Numbered from the stretch's first letter, positions 16,851 to 28,186 are shown. The stretch is 64,000 nucleotides of DNA from Perlucidibaca piscinae DSM 21586 (GCF_000420045.1 NZ_ATUE01000007.1:186001-250000), one strand, 5' to 3'. Notes: generated by a model from the letters alone, not told the origin. A program made the numbers and translations.

Positions 16851-19370
16851 GTGCGCCTGCCCGGTCTGGACCGCCTGCTGTTCTTCGTGATCCGTCAGCT
16901 GATGCGCCTGTGGGTGCGTCCGCAGGTGCTGCCCGCCGACCTCGCGCCGCTCGGCATCGATCCGGCCAGACCGGTGTGCTACGTGCTGCAGAACCGCCTG
17001 CTGTCGAACGTGCTGGCGCTGGAGACCGAGGCCATCCGCCTCGGTCTGCCGCGGCCGTTGCGCCCGCTGCGCAGCGGCGGCCTGCGCGAGCGCCATGCCC
17101 TGGTCTGCCTGACTACCGGCGAGCCGCCACTGCCGCTGATCACGCCGCGCCACACGCAGTCGCCACGGCTGGTGGCGCTGGTCGACGCCCTGCATGCCGA
17201 CCCGGCGCTGGACGTGCAGCTGGTGCCGGTGAACATCTTCTGGGGTCGCGCGCCGGAGACGCAGAGCTCGTGGTTCCGCACCCTGTTCGCTGACTCCTGG
17301 GCGACGCCCAGCGTGCTCAAGCAGCTGGTCATCATCCTGCTGAACGGCCCCAGCACGCTGGTGAAGATCAGTCCGCCGCTGTCGCTGCGCCAGCTCTGTC
17401 CGCCCGAGGGCAGTCCCGAGCGCGCGGTGCGCAAGGTCTCGCGCGTGCTGCGCGTGCATTTCCGCCGCGAGCGCACGGCCGCCATCGGTCCCGACCTGTC
17501 GCACCGGCGCACCCTGCTGCGCGAGGTCTTCCACGCCGAACCGGTGCAGGCCGCCATCGCACGCGAGGCCGCCGAGCGCGGCGTCAGCCGCGAAGTCGCC
17601 GAGACCCGTGCCCGCCAGTACGCCAACGAGATCGCCGCCGACGCCTCGATGCCGGTGATGCGCACGCTGATCTTCTTCCTGGACTGGCTGTGGACGCGCC
17701 TCTACGACGGCGTGCAGGTCAAGCACTTCGAGGTCGTCGAGCAGCATGCCCGCGATCACGAGGTCATTTACGTGCCCTGTCACCGCAGTCACATCGACTA
17801 CCTGCTGCTGGGCTATGTGATCTTCACGCGCGGCTACGTGTCGCCGCATGCCGCCGCCGGCATCAACCTCAACATCCCGGTGGTGGGCAGCCTGCTGCGT
17901 TGCGCCGGTGCCTTCTTTCTGCGCCGCAGCTTCAAGGACAACTTCCTCTACAGCGCGGTGTTCCACGAGTACCTGCACCAGATGCTGCAGCGCGGCTTCC
18001 CGATCAAGTACTTCATCGAGGGCGGGCGAAGCCGCACCGGGCGCCAGCTCGCGCCCAAGATCGGCATGATCAACATGACCCTGCGCAGCTACGTGCGCGA
18101 GCACAACCGGCCGCTGGTGTTCATTCCCGCCTACATCGGCTACGAGAAGCTGATGGAGGGACGAACCTACATCGGCGAGCTGCAGGGCAAGCCCAAGGAG
18201 AAGGAGAACCTGTTCGCGCTGGTGCGCTCGGTGCGCCAGCTCAAGAAGGTGTTCGGACGCGTGTACCTGAACTTCGGCGAACCCATCCTGCTCGACGAAC
18301 GCCTGGATGCTTTGCTGCCGGGATGGCGCGACAATCCCGCCGTGCTCGATTCACCCGCGTTCATTCCCGCCTCGCAGCAGATCGGCCTCGACATTAGCCG
18401 CCACATCAACGCCGCCGCCGACGTCAATGCCAGCAACCTGCTGGCGCTGGTGCTGCTGTCGACGCCGCGGCATGCCATTGACGAAGAGGAGCTGGCCAGC
18501 CAGCTTGATGTCTGCAAGGCGCTGCTGCTGGCCGTGCCCTATGGCGACCACGTCACCGTCACCGAGCTCGACGGGCGCGGCATGATCGCCACTGGCGAGC
18601 GCCTGCGCATCCTGCAGCGGCGCCCGCATCCGCTCGGCGACCTGCTCTACCTGTTCGAGGAAGAGGGCGTGCTGATGACCTACTTCCGCAACAGCACGCT
18701 GCACCTGTTCGCGCTGCCATCGCTGATCGCGGTCATCCTGCTGCAGCACCACCAGGCCAGCCCGGCGCAGATCCTGCACCGGGTGCGCGCGGTGTATCCG
18801 TTCCTGCGCGCCGAGCTGTTCCTGACCTGGCCGGACGTGCAGCTCGATGCGCTGGTGCCGCGCTATCTGGCGGCGCTCGCCGATCTCGGTCTGATCGTGC
18901 CGCAGGGGGGCGGCGACTGGCGCGTGCCCGAGGCCAGCAGCGCCGAGCACGCGCGCCTGCACATCCTCAGCCGCGCCCTGCGGCAGACGCTGGTGCGCTA
19001 CCACATGACCATCACCGTGCTCAGCCAGCGCGGCAGTGACCAGCTCACCCAGCAGCAGCTGGAAGAGCTCTGCCACCTGCTGGCGCAGCGCTTGTCGTTC
19101 GTGCGCGAGCTGAGCGCCCCCGAGTTCTTCGACAAGGCACTTTTCCGCGGCTTCCTGGACACGCTCGGCGAGCTCGGCATCCTCAGTGTCAGCGCGCAGG
19201 GCCGGCTGTGCTTCGATCAGCGCCTGAACACGCTGGCCGGCGAGGCGCTGGCGGTGCTGCCCAGCGGCATCCGCCAGGCCGTGCTGCAGGTGACCCAGGT
19301 CACCGACGAGGAAGTCGCCGAGGCGCTGCAGGCGGTGGCGGAGAAGAAGGGCAGGGTCAGGGCGGGGTGA
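16851..19370 (+). CDS. plsB: Glycerol-3-phosphate 1-O-acyltransferase PlsB
   Basis: Protein of 839 residues, close to the ~807 of E. coli PlsB. The four acyltransferase blocks are present in order: HRSHIDYLLL, GAFFLRRSF, FIEGGRSRTGR and FIPAYIGYEK. It acylates sn-glycerol-3-phosphate at the inner membrane, the first step of phospholipid synthesis. GTG 16851 was chosen since AAGGAGAT sits 7 bases before it; an in-frame ATG at 16830 has no such element. It is preceded by an SDR/kinase block with no functional link and followed by a hairpin. Confidence 0.95.
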   Translation: MRLPGLDRLLFFVIRQLMRLWVRPQVLPADLAPLGIDPARPVCYVLQNRLLSNVLALETEAIRLGLPRPLRPLRSGGLRERHALVCLTTGEPPLPLITPRHTQSPRLVALVDALHADPALDVQLVPVNIFWGRAPETQSSWFRTLFADSWATPSVLKQLVIILLNGPSTLVKISPPLSLRQLCPPEGSPERAVRKVSRVLRVHFRRERTAAIGPDLSHRRTLLREVFHAEPVQAAIAREAAERGVSREVAETRARQYANEIAADASMPVMRTLIFFLDWLWTRLYDGVQVKHFEVVEQHARDHEVIYVPCHRSHIDYLLLGYVIFTRGYVSPHAAAGINLNIPVVGSLLRCAGAFFLRRSFKDNFLYSAVFHEYLHQMLQRGFPIKYFIEGGRSRTGRQLAPKIGMINMTLRSYVREHNRPLVFIPAYIGYEKLMEGRTYIGELQGKPKEKENLFALVRSVRQLKKVFGRVYLNFGEPILLDERLDALLPGWRDNPAVLDSPAFIPASQQIGLDISRHINAAADVNASNLLALVLLSTPRHAIDEEELASQLDVCKALLLAVPYGDHVTVTELDGRGMIATGERLRILQRRPHPLGDLLYLFEEEGVLMTYFRNSTLHLFALPSLIAVILLQHHQASPAQILHRVRAVYPFLRAELFLTWPDVQLDALVPRYLAALADLGLIVPQGGGDWRVPEASSAEHARLHILSRALRQTLVRYHMTITVLSQRGSDQLTQQQLEELCHLLAQRLSFVRELSAPEFFDKALFRGFLDTLGELGILSVSAQGRLCFDQRLNTLAGEALAVLPSGIRQAVLQVTQVTDEEVAEALQAVAEKKGRVRAG

Positions 19371-19377
19371 GGCAGGT

Positions 19378-19405
19378 CCGCACCGTCCTGCGGATGACGG
19401 TGCGG
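19378..19405. terminator. Hairpin between convergent plsB and MBL-fold genes
   Basis: A perfect 10-bp stem (19378-19387 with 19396-19405) and an 8-base loop start 8 bases after the plsB stop. No T tract; it may serve both convergent genes. Confidence 0.5.
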
Positions 19406-19435
19406 CGCGTTCCTCGGCGCGGCGTCACACGGCCC

Positions 19436-20485
19436 TCAGCGGCGCGTCAGCCGGCCATGCACGGCATGTTTCACCGAGAAGCTGGGTGCGGTGCCGGGGA
19501 AGAGCCAGAACGGCGTCAGCTCCGACGACGGGAACACGTTGGGGTAACGCGGATCGCGCTGTGACGGGCCGGCAATGGTCAGCTCCTGCACCATGGAGAT
19601 GTACTGGTCCACGGTGCTTTCCAGCGTGTTGCCGTTGATGATGACCTCGGTACCGATGCTGCGCGCGTAGTCGGCGACACCCCAGATCGTCGACAGATGG
19701 GGCGCGTAGGCGTCCACGCTGATGCCGTTTTCGCTGGTCACCCACAGGCCCTCGTCAGTGTGCACGACAATCGAGTGGTTGCCTTCGGTATGGCCCGGCG
19801 TGTGGATCAGGGCCACCCCGTCGCCGAGCATCACGCTGCCCTCGAACAGGATGACCTTGTCGGCGGCGATCCCGGCCAGCCCGTTCGGGCAGTACCAGTC
19901 GCGCTGGTAGGGATCGAGGTCCAGTGCCGATGCCCACTCGCGGTGATGCACCAGCAGCCTGGCGTTCGGCAGCAGGGCAGGCTGGCCATCACTGCCCAGC
20001 CAGCGCCGCACGTCCTGCGTGTGCAGGTGGTCATAGGTGATGTAGTCGACATCCTCCGGTGTCAGGCCGATGCCGGCGAGCACGTCGAGCACGGTGGCGT
20101 AGCGCGTCATCATGCGGTTGATGACAAAGTCCGGGGTCTTGTCCTGCAGACGGCGGAAATACGGCGTCTCGCCGCCGCGCTCGTGGTCCGAGGGCGACAC
20201 CAGCAGTGTCTTGAGGCCCTCGGCGGTGTCGAACTGCACCACGAACACGCGGTTGGTGATGTGCAGGAACTCGTTCAGGCGTTCGGCCGAGTAGGCGTTG
20301 CGCAGGCCGTAGCGGGTCGGGTAGACGACCTTGATGAGGTCGAAGGACTCGAAGTAGCGCACCTTGGGGCCGGCCAGCATGTGGCGGCGGAAGTCCTGCG
20401 CGGCGGCACGGGTGTCCTCGACGCGGGTGCGCTGGCCGAGGGCGCGCCGGCTGCCGTCGAAGGTGGTAATGGCGGTGAGAGTCAT
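19436..20485 (-). CDS. Metallo-beta-lactamase-fold protein with altered metal motif
   Basis: Protein of 349 residues. It has the MBL-fold landmarks HTPGHTEGNHS and the first metal box, but the usual HxHxDH reads H153-L-H155-T-Q-D158: the two first histidines are kept while the Asp and third His positions are Gln and Asp. It resembles AHL-lactonase-like metallo-hydrolases, yet metal binding and activity are doubtful. The ATG at 20485 gives the natural N terminus. The neighbours are an epimerase and SDR on the same strand, 60 bases upstream; its role is unknown. Confidence 0.7.
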   Translation of the reverse strand: MTLTAITTFDGSRRALGQRTRVEDTRAAAQDFRRHMLAGPKVRYFESFDLIKVVYPTRYGLRNAYSAERLNEFLHITNRVFVVQFDTAEGLKTLLVSPSDHERGGETPYFRRLQDKTPDFVINRMMTRYATVLDVLAGIGLTPEDVDYITYDHLHTQDVRRWLGSDGQPALLPNARLLVHHREWASALDLDPYQRDWYCPNGLAGIAADKVILFEGSVMLGDGVALIHTPGHTEGNHSIVVHTDEGLWVTSENGISVDAYAPHLSTIWGVADYARSIGTEVIINGNTLESTVDQYISMVQELTIAGPSQRDPRYPNVFPSSELTPFWLFPGTAPSFSVKHAVHGRLTRR

Positions 20486-20545
20486 GACAGGGTCTCCATG
20501 GGCGTTATTGAAACAACAGACGTCATCGACGCAATCAGAAAAGGG

Positions 20546-21529
20546 TCAGCGGTGCTGTGCCGCCAGGTCGCGGCCGAGCTGGCGCATGCCCTGGTGCAGG
20601 GGAATGCGCGGCTGGTAACCGAGCATGCGCTGCGCCTTGGCAATCGAGATGGCATGACGACGGGTCAGGAAGCGCAGGCCGGCACGCTGCACCGGCAGGC
20701 TCAGGCCGAGCGGACGCGCGACCCGTTCCCCGAGGCGCAGGGCGCCATCCAGCAGCCAGGTGGGTGCCACCGGTACCGGTCCGTGGCCGGTGACCTTGGC
20801 CAGCAGGCCGAAGTAGTCACGGCAGGATGTGGCGATGCCGTCGGTCAGGTTGAATGCCTCGCCGGGTGCGGCCGGGTGGTCGGCGGCCAGCAGCACGCCA
20901 TCGATGAGGTTGTCGACGTGCACGTGGTTGATGACGCCGCGCCCGCCCGCGGGCAGGATGAACTGGCGTTTTGCCATGATGCCCAGCGGACGCGTGATCC
21001 AGGGCACGCTGCCGACACCGTAGACGTCGCCGGGACGAAGCACGACGACCTCGAACCCGTTTTCGGGCGCGTTGAAGGCGAGCGCGATGCGCTCGCTGCT
21101 GAGCTTGGTCTCGTTGTACAGGTTGTCGTCGGTGGTGAACGGGCCGGTTTCGCCGACCTGGTCGGGGTAGTCGAAGCCGTAGACCATGATCGATGACAGG
21201 TGCAGCAGACGCGTCACGCCCGCTTCGCGTGCTGCCCTGCAGACGGTCTCGGTGCCCTGGTTGTTGACGCGCTCGTAGAGCGCGCGCGGGCCGTCTTCCT
21301 GCACCACGGCGGCGGTGTGAAACACCAGGTCGGCGCCGGCAAAGACCGGGGCCAGGCTGCCGGCATCGGTGATGTCACCAACGCGGGCGTCGGCACCGAG
21401 CGCACGGGCACGTGCCACGGCCTCCGGCGACAGATCCACGCCGCTGACCCGCCAGCCCAGCGCCAGCGCGCGCTCGGTCATGCGCAGGCCGATGAAGCCG
21501 CCGATGCCGGTGATCGCGAGATGTCTCAT
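20546..21529 (-). CDS. NAD-dependent epimerase/3-beta-HSD-like oxidoreductase (paralogue 1)
   Basis: Protein of 327 residues of the extended SDR family. GIGGFIGLR is the NAD motif, catalytic Ser is in LSSIMVYGFDYP, and Tyr/Lys in LYNETKLSSE. The sequence NHVHVDNLIDGVL is typical of 3-beta-hydroxysteroid dehydrogenase/sterol-epimerase-like proteins. A closely similar protein is encoded at 59047-60060. Its start overlaps the upstream SDR stop by 4 bases. Substrate unknown; a sterol- or lipid-like alcohol would fit the window. Confidence 0.85.
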   Translation of the reverse strand: MRHLAITGIGGFIGLRMTERALALGWRVSGVDLSPEAVARARALGADARVGDITDAGSLAPVFAGADLVFHTAAVVQEDGPRALYERVNNQGTETVCRAAREAGVTRLLHLSSIMVYGFDYPDQVGETGPFTTDDNLYNETKLSSERIALAFNAPENGFEVVVLRPGDVYGVGSVPWITRPLGIMAKRQFILPAGGRGVINHVHVDNLIDGVLLAADHPAAPGEAFNLTDGIATSCRDYFGLLAKVTGHGPVPVAPTWLLDGALRLGERVARPLGLSLPVQRAGLRFLTRRHAISIAKAQRMLGYQPRIPLHQGMRQLGRDLAAQHR

Positions 21530-22326
21530 GACTGGTACTCCCTGGCGGCGAAGTGCCTGCGGCCGCGCGCCCGGGCACGATCGAGCTGGCTCAGGAAGAG
21601 GGCCGGAAAGGCGTTGCAGACCTTGCCCATCAGCTCGTCCCGGAAGGGCAGGAAATACTCCACCGGACGCTTGCGCAGCACCGGTCCGAGGATGGCGGCG
21701 GCGACCTCGTCGACGCTGAGCGCGCGCGCGCCCGAGAAGGTCAGGGCGGCATCGGGGTCGCCGCGCTGCTGTTCCAGCATGTCGGTCTTCACCGGGCCCG
21801 GCCCGAACAGGGTCACCGCCACGCCATGCGGCCTGAGGTCGCCGGCGGCGGCGATGCTGAAGCCGCGCACCGCGAACTTGCTGGAGGCGTAGAGTGTGGT
21901 GCCGGGGGTGGCGTAGAGCGAGGCCACCGAGCCGACGTTGATGATGTGTCCGGCGCGGCGCACCTTCATGTGGCGGGCGAAGGCATTGGTGCCGTGGATC
22001 ACGCCCTTGACGTTGACATCGAGCATGAGGTCGATGTCGTCGGCCCGGAGCTCGCCGGTCTGGCCGCTGCGCAGCACGCCGGCGACATTGATCAGCACGT
22101 CGGGCAGCGCGCCCTCGGCGTGCAGCCTGTCGGCCAGCCGCTCCCAGGCGGCACCCTCACGCACGTCGAGCGTGGCGGCACGGACCCGCCCCTGCCCGGT
22201 GGCGACCAGTGTTGACAGGGCCTCGGCGTCGCGGTCGGCGGCAATCACCGAGTGGCCGTCGGCGAGGGCGCGGCGGACAAGAGCATGGCCGATGCCGCGG
22301 GCGGCGCCGGTGATCAGGATGCGCAT
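21526..22326 (-). CDS. Short-chain dehydrogenase/reductase
   Basis: Protein of 266 residues: TGAARGIG cofactor motif, NVAG, catalytic Ser in NVGSVASLY and YASSKFAVRG with Tyr/Lys. An AAGGA element lies upstream of the ATG at 22326, which places the motif at the N terminus. Translationally coupled to the epimerase downstream. An AraC-type gene is divergent and the gap contains repeated TGACAGGC boxes, so these two genes are probably its targets. Confidence 0.87.
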   Translation of the reverse strand: MRILITGAARGIGHALVRRALADGHSVIAADRDAEALSTLVATGQGRVRAATLDVREGAAWERLADRLHAEGALPDVLINVAGVLRSGQTGELRADDIDLMLDVNVKGVIHGTNAFARHMKVRRAGHIINVGSVASLYATPGTTLYASSKFAVRGFSIAAAGDLRPHGVAVTLFGPGPVKTDMLEQQRGDPDAALTFSGARALSVDEVAAAILGPVLRKRPVEYFLPFRDELMGKVCNAFPALFLSQLDRARARGRRHFAAREYQS

Positions 22327-22359
22327 GGCACGGTTCCTTGAACGTGGTTGACGGAAAGC

Positions 22360-22410
22360 ACTGTAGCGTGACAGGCCCTGACAGGCTTGACCCGCCATGC
22401 CGGCAGACTT
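22360..22410. promoter_or_regulatory. Divergent promoter with direct repeats for the AraC regulator
   Basis: TGACAGGC occurs at 22369-22376 and again at 22379-22386, exactly one helical turn apart, and TTGAC repeats follow. Direct repeats on one face of the helix are typical of AraC-family sites. It lies between the SDR/epimerase operon and the AraC gene. Confidence 0.45.
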
Positions 22411-22451
22411 GACACTGCACGCCATCCGACGACCGGTCACGATGCCTTGCC

Positions 22452-23459
22452 ATGGCCCTGAACCCGCGCATCCCCGCCACCTTCCCGCAGATGCTCATCG
22501 AGCACTTGCAGGCGCATGATGTCGCGCTCGCCGACGTTCTGCCCACCGGCCTGCGCGAAGCCGACTGCCTGGCCGCCGATGGACTCGCGATGGCGCACTG
22601 GGTGGCGTTGCTGGAGCAGGCCGCTGCCCGGCTCGACGATCCCTGCCTCGGGCTCCATGTCGGTCAGCGCATCACACCGCGCCACCTCGGTCCGCTGGGC
22701 TATCTGCTGCTGGCCATGCCCAGCCTCGGCGCCGCGCTCGACAAGCTCAACCAGTACCAGCGCCTGGTCTACGACATTACCCCGATGGCCGTGCGCGCCA
22801 CCGGCGACGGCATCGAGCTGGTCTGGGATGCCGAGCATGGCCGCCCCGGTCGGCTCTCCGACGACACCGCCATCGCTGCCCTGGTGCAGTTCACCCGTGA
22901 CATCGCCAGCGGTCCGCCGTTGCGCCTGCGCAGTGTGCGCTTCATCAACCCCGCGCCTGCCGACCCACGACCCTACGAGGCCTTCTTCGACTGCCCGGTG
23001 CAGTTCGACCAGCCCGAGACGGTGCTCAGCATTCCCGCGGACACCCTGTTCCGGCCGCTCACCGGCAGCGACCCTGGTCTGACCGCGCTGATGGAGACCC
23101 AGGTCAGGCAGCGTCTGGCCTTGCTGCCGGCCTCGGTGGCAGGGGTGGACGCGCTGCGCCAGGCGATGGGCGAGGCGCTGCACCTCGGCGAGCCGACCCT
23201 GGCCGGGATGGCCGCCGCGCAGGGACTGTCCGCGCGTACCCTGCAGCGCCAGCTCGCCGCTGCCGGCACCAGCTTCAACCGCGAACTGGCGGCGGTGAGG
23301 CAGCAGCTGGCCGAGGCCTACCTCGCCGACCATCGCCTGACCGTGTCGGATGTCGCCCAGCTGCTGGGCTACTCCGAGCACAGCGCGTTCACACGGCGCT
23401 TCACGGCGGCGGCGGGGTGCTCGCCGAAAGTCTGGCGGGCGAGGCTGCGGTCAGGGTGA
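22452..23459 (+). CDS. AraC-family regulator with arabinose-binding/OruR-like domain
   Basis: Protein of 335 residues. An N-terminal PF12625-like domain (to about residue 200) precedes the AraC helix-turn-helix pair (TLAGMAAAQGLSARTLQRQL and TVSDVAQLLGYSEHSAFTRRF). It is divergent from the SDR/epimerase operon and the gap holds direct repeats, so it likely activates that operon in response to a hydrophobic or amino-acid-like ligand. ATG 22452. Confidence 0.88.
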   Translation: MALNPRIPATFPQMLIEHLQAHDVALADVLPTGLREADCLAADGLAMAHWVALLEQAAARLDDPCLGLHVGQRITPRHLGPLGYLLLAMPSLGAALDKLNQYQRLVYDITPMAVRATGDGIELVWDAEHGRPGRLSDDTAIAALVQFTRDIASGPPLRLRSVRFINPAPADPRPYEAFFDCPVQFDQPETVLSIPADTLFRPLTGSDPGLTALMETQVRQRLALLPASVAGVDALRQAMGEALHLGEPTLAGMAAAQGLSARTLQRQLAAAGTSFNRELAAVRQQLAEAYLADHRLTVSDVAQLLGYSEHSAFTRRFTAAAGCSPKVWRARLRSG

Positions 23460-23534
23460 GGCGGGAAGTGGCTACACATTATCTGTTTAGGCTCGATGTC
23501 ATCACGCAAAGCCGTCATCGTCGTGCCAAGCAGA

Positions 23535-23546
23535 CAAGGAGGTTTT
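23535..23546 (+). promoter_or_regulatory. Strong ribosome binding site of the lipoprotein gene
   Basis: A full AAGGAGGT core lies four bases before ATG 23547. It decides this start against an in-frame upstream frame that opens at 23496. Confidence 0.7.
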
Positions 23547-24155
23547 ATGAAAAACTCACATCGCATTATTGGCATCGGAATAGCAGCAAGCATTTCTGGG
23601 TGTGCATATCACCGTATGCCTGAGCTTTCACAGTACACCGGAGCTACCTATGAGCCATGGATGAGCGCGGAGGCTTTGTCAGCGATTACGTTTGACCTTC
23701 CGGCCTCCAAATCCAAGATCAAAGAGGCGTTGCCTGTCTGTGTGGCTCAACATGTGACCAACCGTGAAGTCAGTCTGAGTGATTCGTCCAGTAGCTTCTG
23801 GGGCCCATATAGTGGCCGCTATTACAACCTGCAACGAACATATGGTGTGGGCGGCGGCAATGTAATCCAGCAAGTAGGAGATGATGGACGTGTAGTAGTT
23901 GCACAGGGTGTTACTCGTTATCAGGCAGGTGCATTGGTTGAGCGTTATGTGCGCTTTACTCTGACTGCGCGCCAATTATCGACGGGTACGAGTTTTCGTT
24001 TTGCAGCGCTAGAACAGGCACAAGCCAATACTGGTGCTGTTGCGAATATGGGATACACCAAAATCGGCAGCTTTGCAGGCTCTAACCCTGACCAGGCAGC
24101 AGCTACGTTGAAAGTTGTTGCTGACAACATTTATCACTGCCTCAGTAGTAATTGA
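23547..24155 (+). CDS. Putative lipoprotein, unknown function
   Basis: Protein of 202 residues with a signal peptide and lipobox: SISGC with the lipidated C19. The mature part is rich in Ser, Gly and Val and shows no family I recognise. The base composition is visibly more AT-rich and the codon use is different from the neighbouring genes, like the following HNH gene, so both may have come in together. It probably sits in the inner leaflet of the outer membrane or in the inner membrane. Confidence 0.65.
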   Translation: MKNSHRIIGIGIAASISGCAYHRMPELSQYTGATYEPWMSAEALSAITFDLPASKSKIKEALPVCVAQHVTNREVSLSDSSSSFWGPYSGRYYNLQRTYGVGGGNVIQQVGDDGRVVVAQGVTRYQAGALVERYVRFTLTARQLSTGTSFRFAALEQAQANTGAVANMGYTKIGSFAGSNPDQAAATLKVVADNIYHCLSSN

Positions 24156-24201
24156 GAAGTTTCCAAATGTCGCTTTCATTTTCTAAGCACAGTATTTGAT
24201 C

Positions 24202-24981
24202 ATGGCGGAATGGACACGTGACCAAGTACTGATCGCTCTGAATCTGTACTGCCAGCTTCCGTTCGGGCGGCTGCACTACCGGAACCCTGAAATCATCGAG
24301 GTCGCCGCCAAGCTCGGTCGTACACCCGGTTCGCTAGCGATGAAACTCACCAACCTGGCCAGCTTGGACCCGGTCATCGTCGAGTCCGGCAGGAAGGGGC
24401 TGAGTGGGGCATCGGCCCTTGATCGACGTGTTTGGAAGGAGTTCCAAGAGAATCCTGAGCAGGTGGGATACGAGAGTCAGGTGCTCATGGATGCCTTGGT
24501 GGATGGCTCCAAGAGCCTTCATGATTTAGCCAGCGAGGCCGATGAGCTAGACGTCCCGGCCAGTTATCGTGCTGAGACCACGACGGCCACGGTGACAGTG
24601 CGCGTAAAGCAATCGTTCTTCCGGCGGGCTGTGCTTAGCAGTTATGACAGCATGTGCTGTATGAGCGGGATCAAGCATCCCAGTTTGCTTGTGGCTAGCC
24701 ACATCGTCCCGTGGTCAAAAGATGAGCACAATCGACTGAACCCCGCGAATGGCTTATGCCTGTCTGCCCTTCATGACAAGGCGTTTGATCGAGGGCTATT
24801 AACGGTGATGCCTGATCTTAAGATTCGCGTTTCTTCGGCCTTGCGTGAGACTGAGGATCGGCCAATGGCTATGACATATCTGATGGGTTTGGATGGTGAG
24901 ACGATCCGGCTACCGAAGAAGTTTGCTCCAGATAAGGAGTTTTTGCGGTATCACAACGAGAAGGTGTTTGTGGGCGTGTAG
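24202..24981 (+). CDS. HNH endonuclease
   Basis: Protein of 259 residues. The C-terminal half carries an HNH_2-type motif (PF13391): SHIVPWSKDEHNRLNPANGLCLS followed by LHDKAFDRG in two pieces, with the His, Asn and His in expected positions. The N-terminal half is helical and could bind DNA. This layout is found in putative restriction or defence nucleases. ATG 24202 is chosen over an in-frame TTG at 24196. It follows the lipoprotein by 46 bases and shares its lower GC content; no methylase is beside it. Confidence 0.8.
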   Translation: MAEWTRDQVLIALNLYCQLPFGRLHYRNPEIIEVAAKLGRTPGSLAMKLTNLASLDPVIVESGRKGLSGASALDRRVWKEFQENPEQVGYESQVLMDALVDGSKSLHDLASEADELDVPASYRAETTTATVTVRVKQSFFRRAVLSSYDSMCCMSGIKHPSLLVASHIVPWSKDEHNRLNPANGLCLSALHDKAFDRGLLTVMPDLKIRVSSALRETEDRPMAMTYLMGLDGETIRLPKKFAPDKEFLRYHNEKVFVGV

Positions 24982-24988
24982 GGATGGC

Positions 24989-25528
24989 TTATAGGTGCCG
25001 ATCTCCCAACAGCCCCAACGCCCGCTCACAAAACTCCACCTGCGCCTGCTCCGTCACCAACCCCGACTGCAACACCAGATACTGCAACTGCTCCGCCCGC
25101 GTTAGCACCTTGCTGGCAAAATCCCGCTGCTCAATCTCCTGATACAACGCCAACTGCTTCCGATGCTTCTCCAACCGATGCCTGAGATCATTCACCACCC
25201 CAGCCCCCGGCCCCAGCACCGCCTCTGCGCGCAGCCTCACCATCAGCGCATCCCGCAATGGAGCAGGGTCCTCAGCCTCACCAACCCACCGCTTCAGCTC
25301 CGCCTGACCCGCCGCCAACACTTCATAAACCTTCTTGCGCCCACGTGCCCCTTCCTCGGCCGCAGCCGTCACCCAGCCTGCCGCTTCCAGCTTCCCCAGC
25401 TCCTTGTAGATCTGCTGATGCGATGCCGGCCAGAAGAAGCCGATGGAGCGGTCGAAGCGCCGTGCCAGGTCCAGGCCCGAACAGGGGCGTTCCAGCAGCG
25501 AGGTCAGCAGGGCGTGGGGCAGAGACAT
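24989..25528 (-). CDS. PadR family transcriptional regulator
   Basis: Protein of 179 residues. An N-terminal winged helix (LLTSLLERPCSGLDLARRF, QQIYKELGKLEAAGWV) and a C-terminal helical region typical of PadR/Vir-type regulators. It is divergent from fadH and the 141-base gap holds two matching palindromes. It probably represses fadH and its own gene. The ATG at 25528 begins the winged helix at once. Confidence 0.88.
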   Translation of the reverse strand: MSLPHALLTSLLERPCSGLDLARRFDRSIGFFWPASHQQIYKELGKLEAAGWVTAAAEEGARGRKKVYEVLAAGQAELKRWVGEAEDPAPLRDALMVRLRAEAVLGPGAGVVNDLRHRLEKHRKQLALYQEIEQRDFASKVLTRAEQLQYLVLQSGLVTEQAQVEFCERALGLLGDRHL

Positions 25529-25572
25529 GGGCCGCTCTTCATGGAGTCTTGCCGGACAGCATAGTGCGATTC

Positions 25573-27697
<2,125 letters not shown>

Positions 27698-27742
27698 CCC
27701 GACGGCCAGCACTGGCCGTCTTGACCGAATCAGGAGCCACCC

Positions 27743-28186
27743 ATGACTACTGCCTTGCACCTTGCCCCCGCCGTCGCTGCGTCACTGGCGCGCTGGCACG
27801 CCATGATCGCCAGCCGTGACTTTACCGGTCTGCTCGACATCACCCGGCCGGATGTCACCTTCCGCTCGCCGGCGGTGTTCAAGCCCTATCACACGGCGCC
27901 GGTGCTGCACGTGATTCTCTCCACCGTCATCGGTGTGTTCGAGGACTTCGCCTACCACCGCGAGTTCGCCACCGGAGACGGTCTGAGCGTGGTGCTGGAG
28001 TTCAGCGCCCGCGTCGGCGACCGCGAGCTGAAAGGCATCGACATGATCCGCTTCGACGAGCAGGGTCGCATTGCCGAGTTCGAGGTCATGATCCGTCCCC
28101 TCAGCGGCCTGCAGGCGCTGGCCGGCGAGATGAACCAGCGTTTTCCGGCCGCGCTGGCTGCGGCGGGTCTGGCGAAGCCGGCATGA
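27743..28186 (+). CDS. NTF2-like (SnoaL-type) protein
   Basis: Protein of 147 residues with the cone-shaped NTF2/SnoaL fold pattern: a helix, W at RWHAMIASRD, then strands around VTFRSPAVF and EFEVMIRPL. Such proteins act as isomerases, hydratases or ligand-binding domains. A strong GGAG element is in front of ATG 27743. It lies 45 bases after fadH and overlaps the next gene by four bases, so it belongs to that unit. Confidence 0.75.
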   Translation: MTTALHLAPAVAASLARWHAMIASRDFTGLLDITRPDVTFRSPAVFKPYHTAPVLHVILSTVIGVFEDFAYHREFATGDGLSVVLEFSARVGDRELKGIDMIRFDEQGRIAEFEVMIRPLSGLQALAGEMNQRFPAALAAAGLAKPA

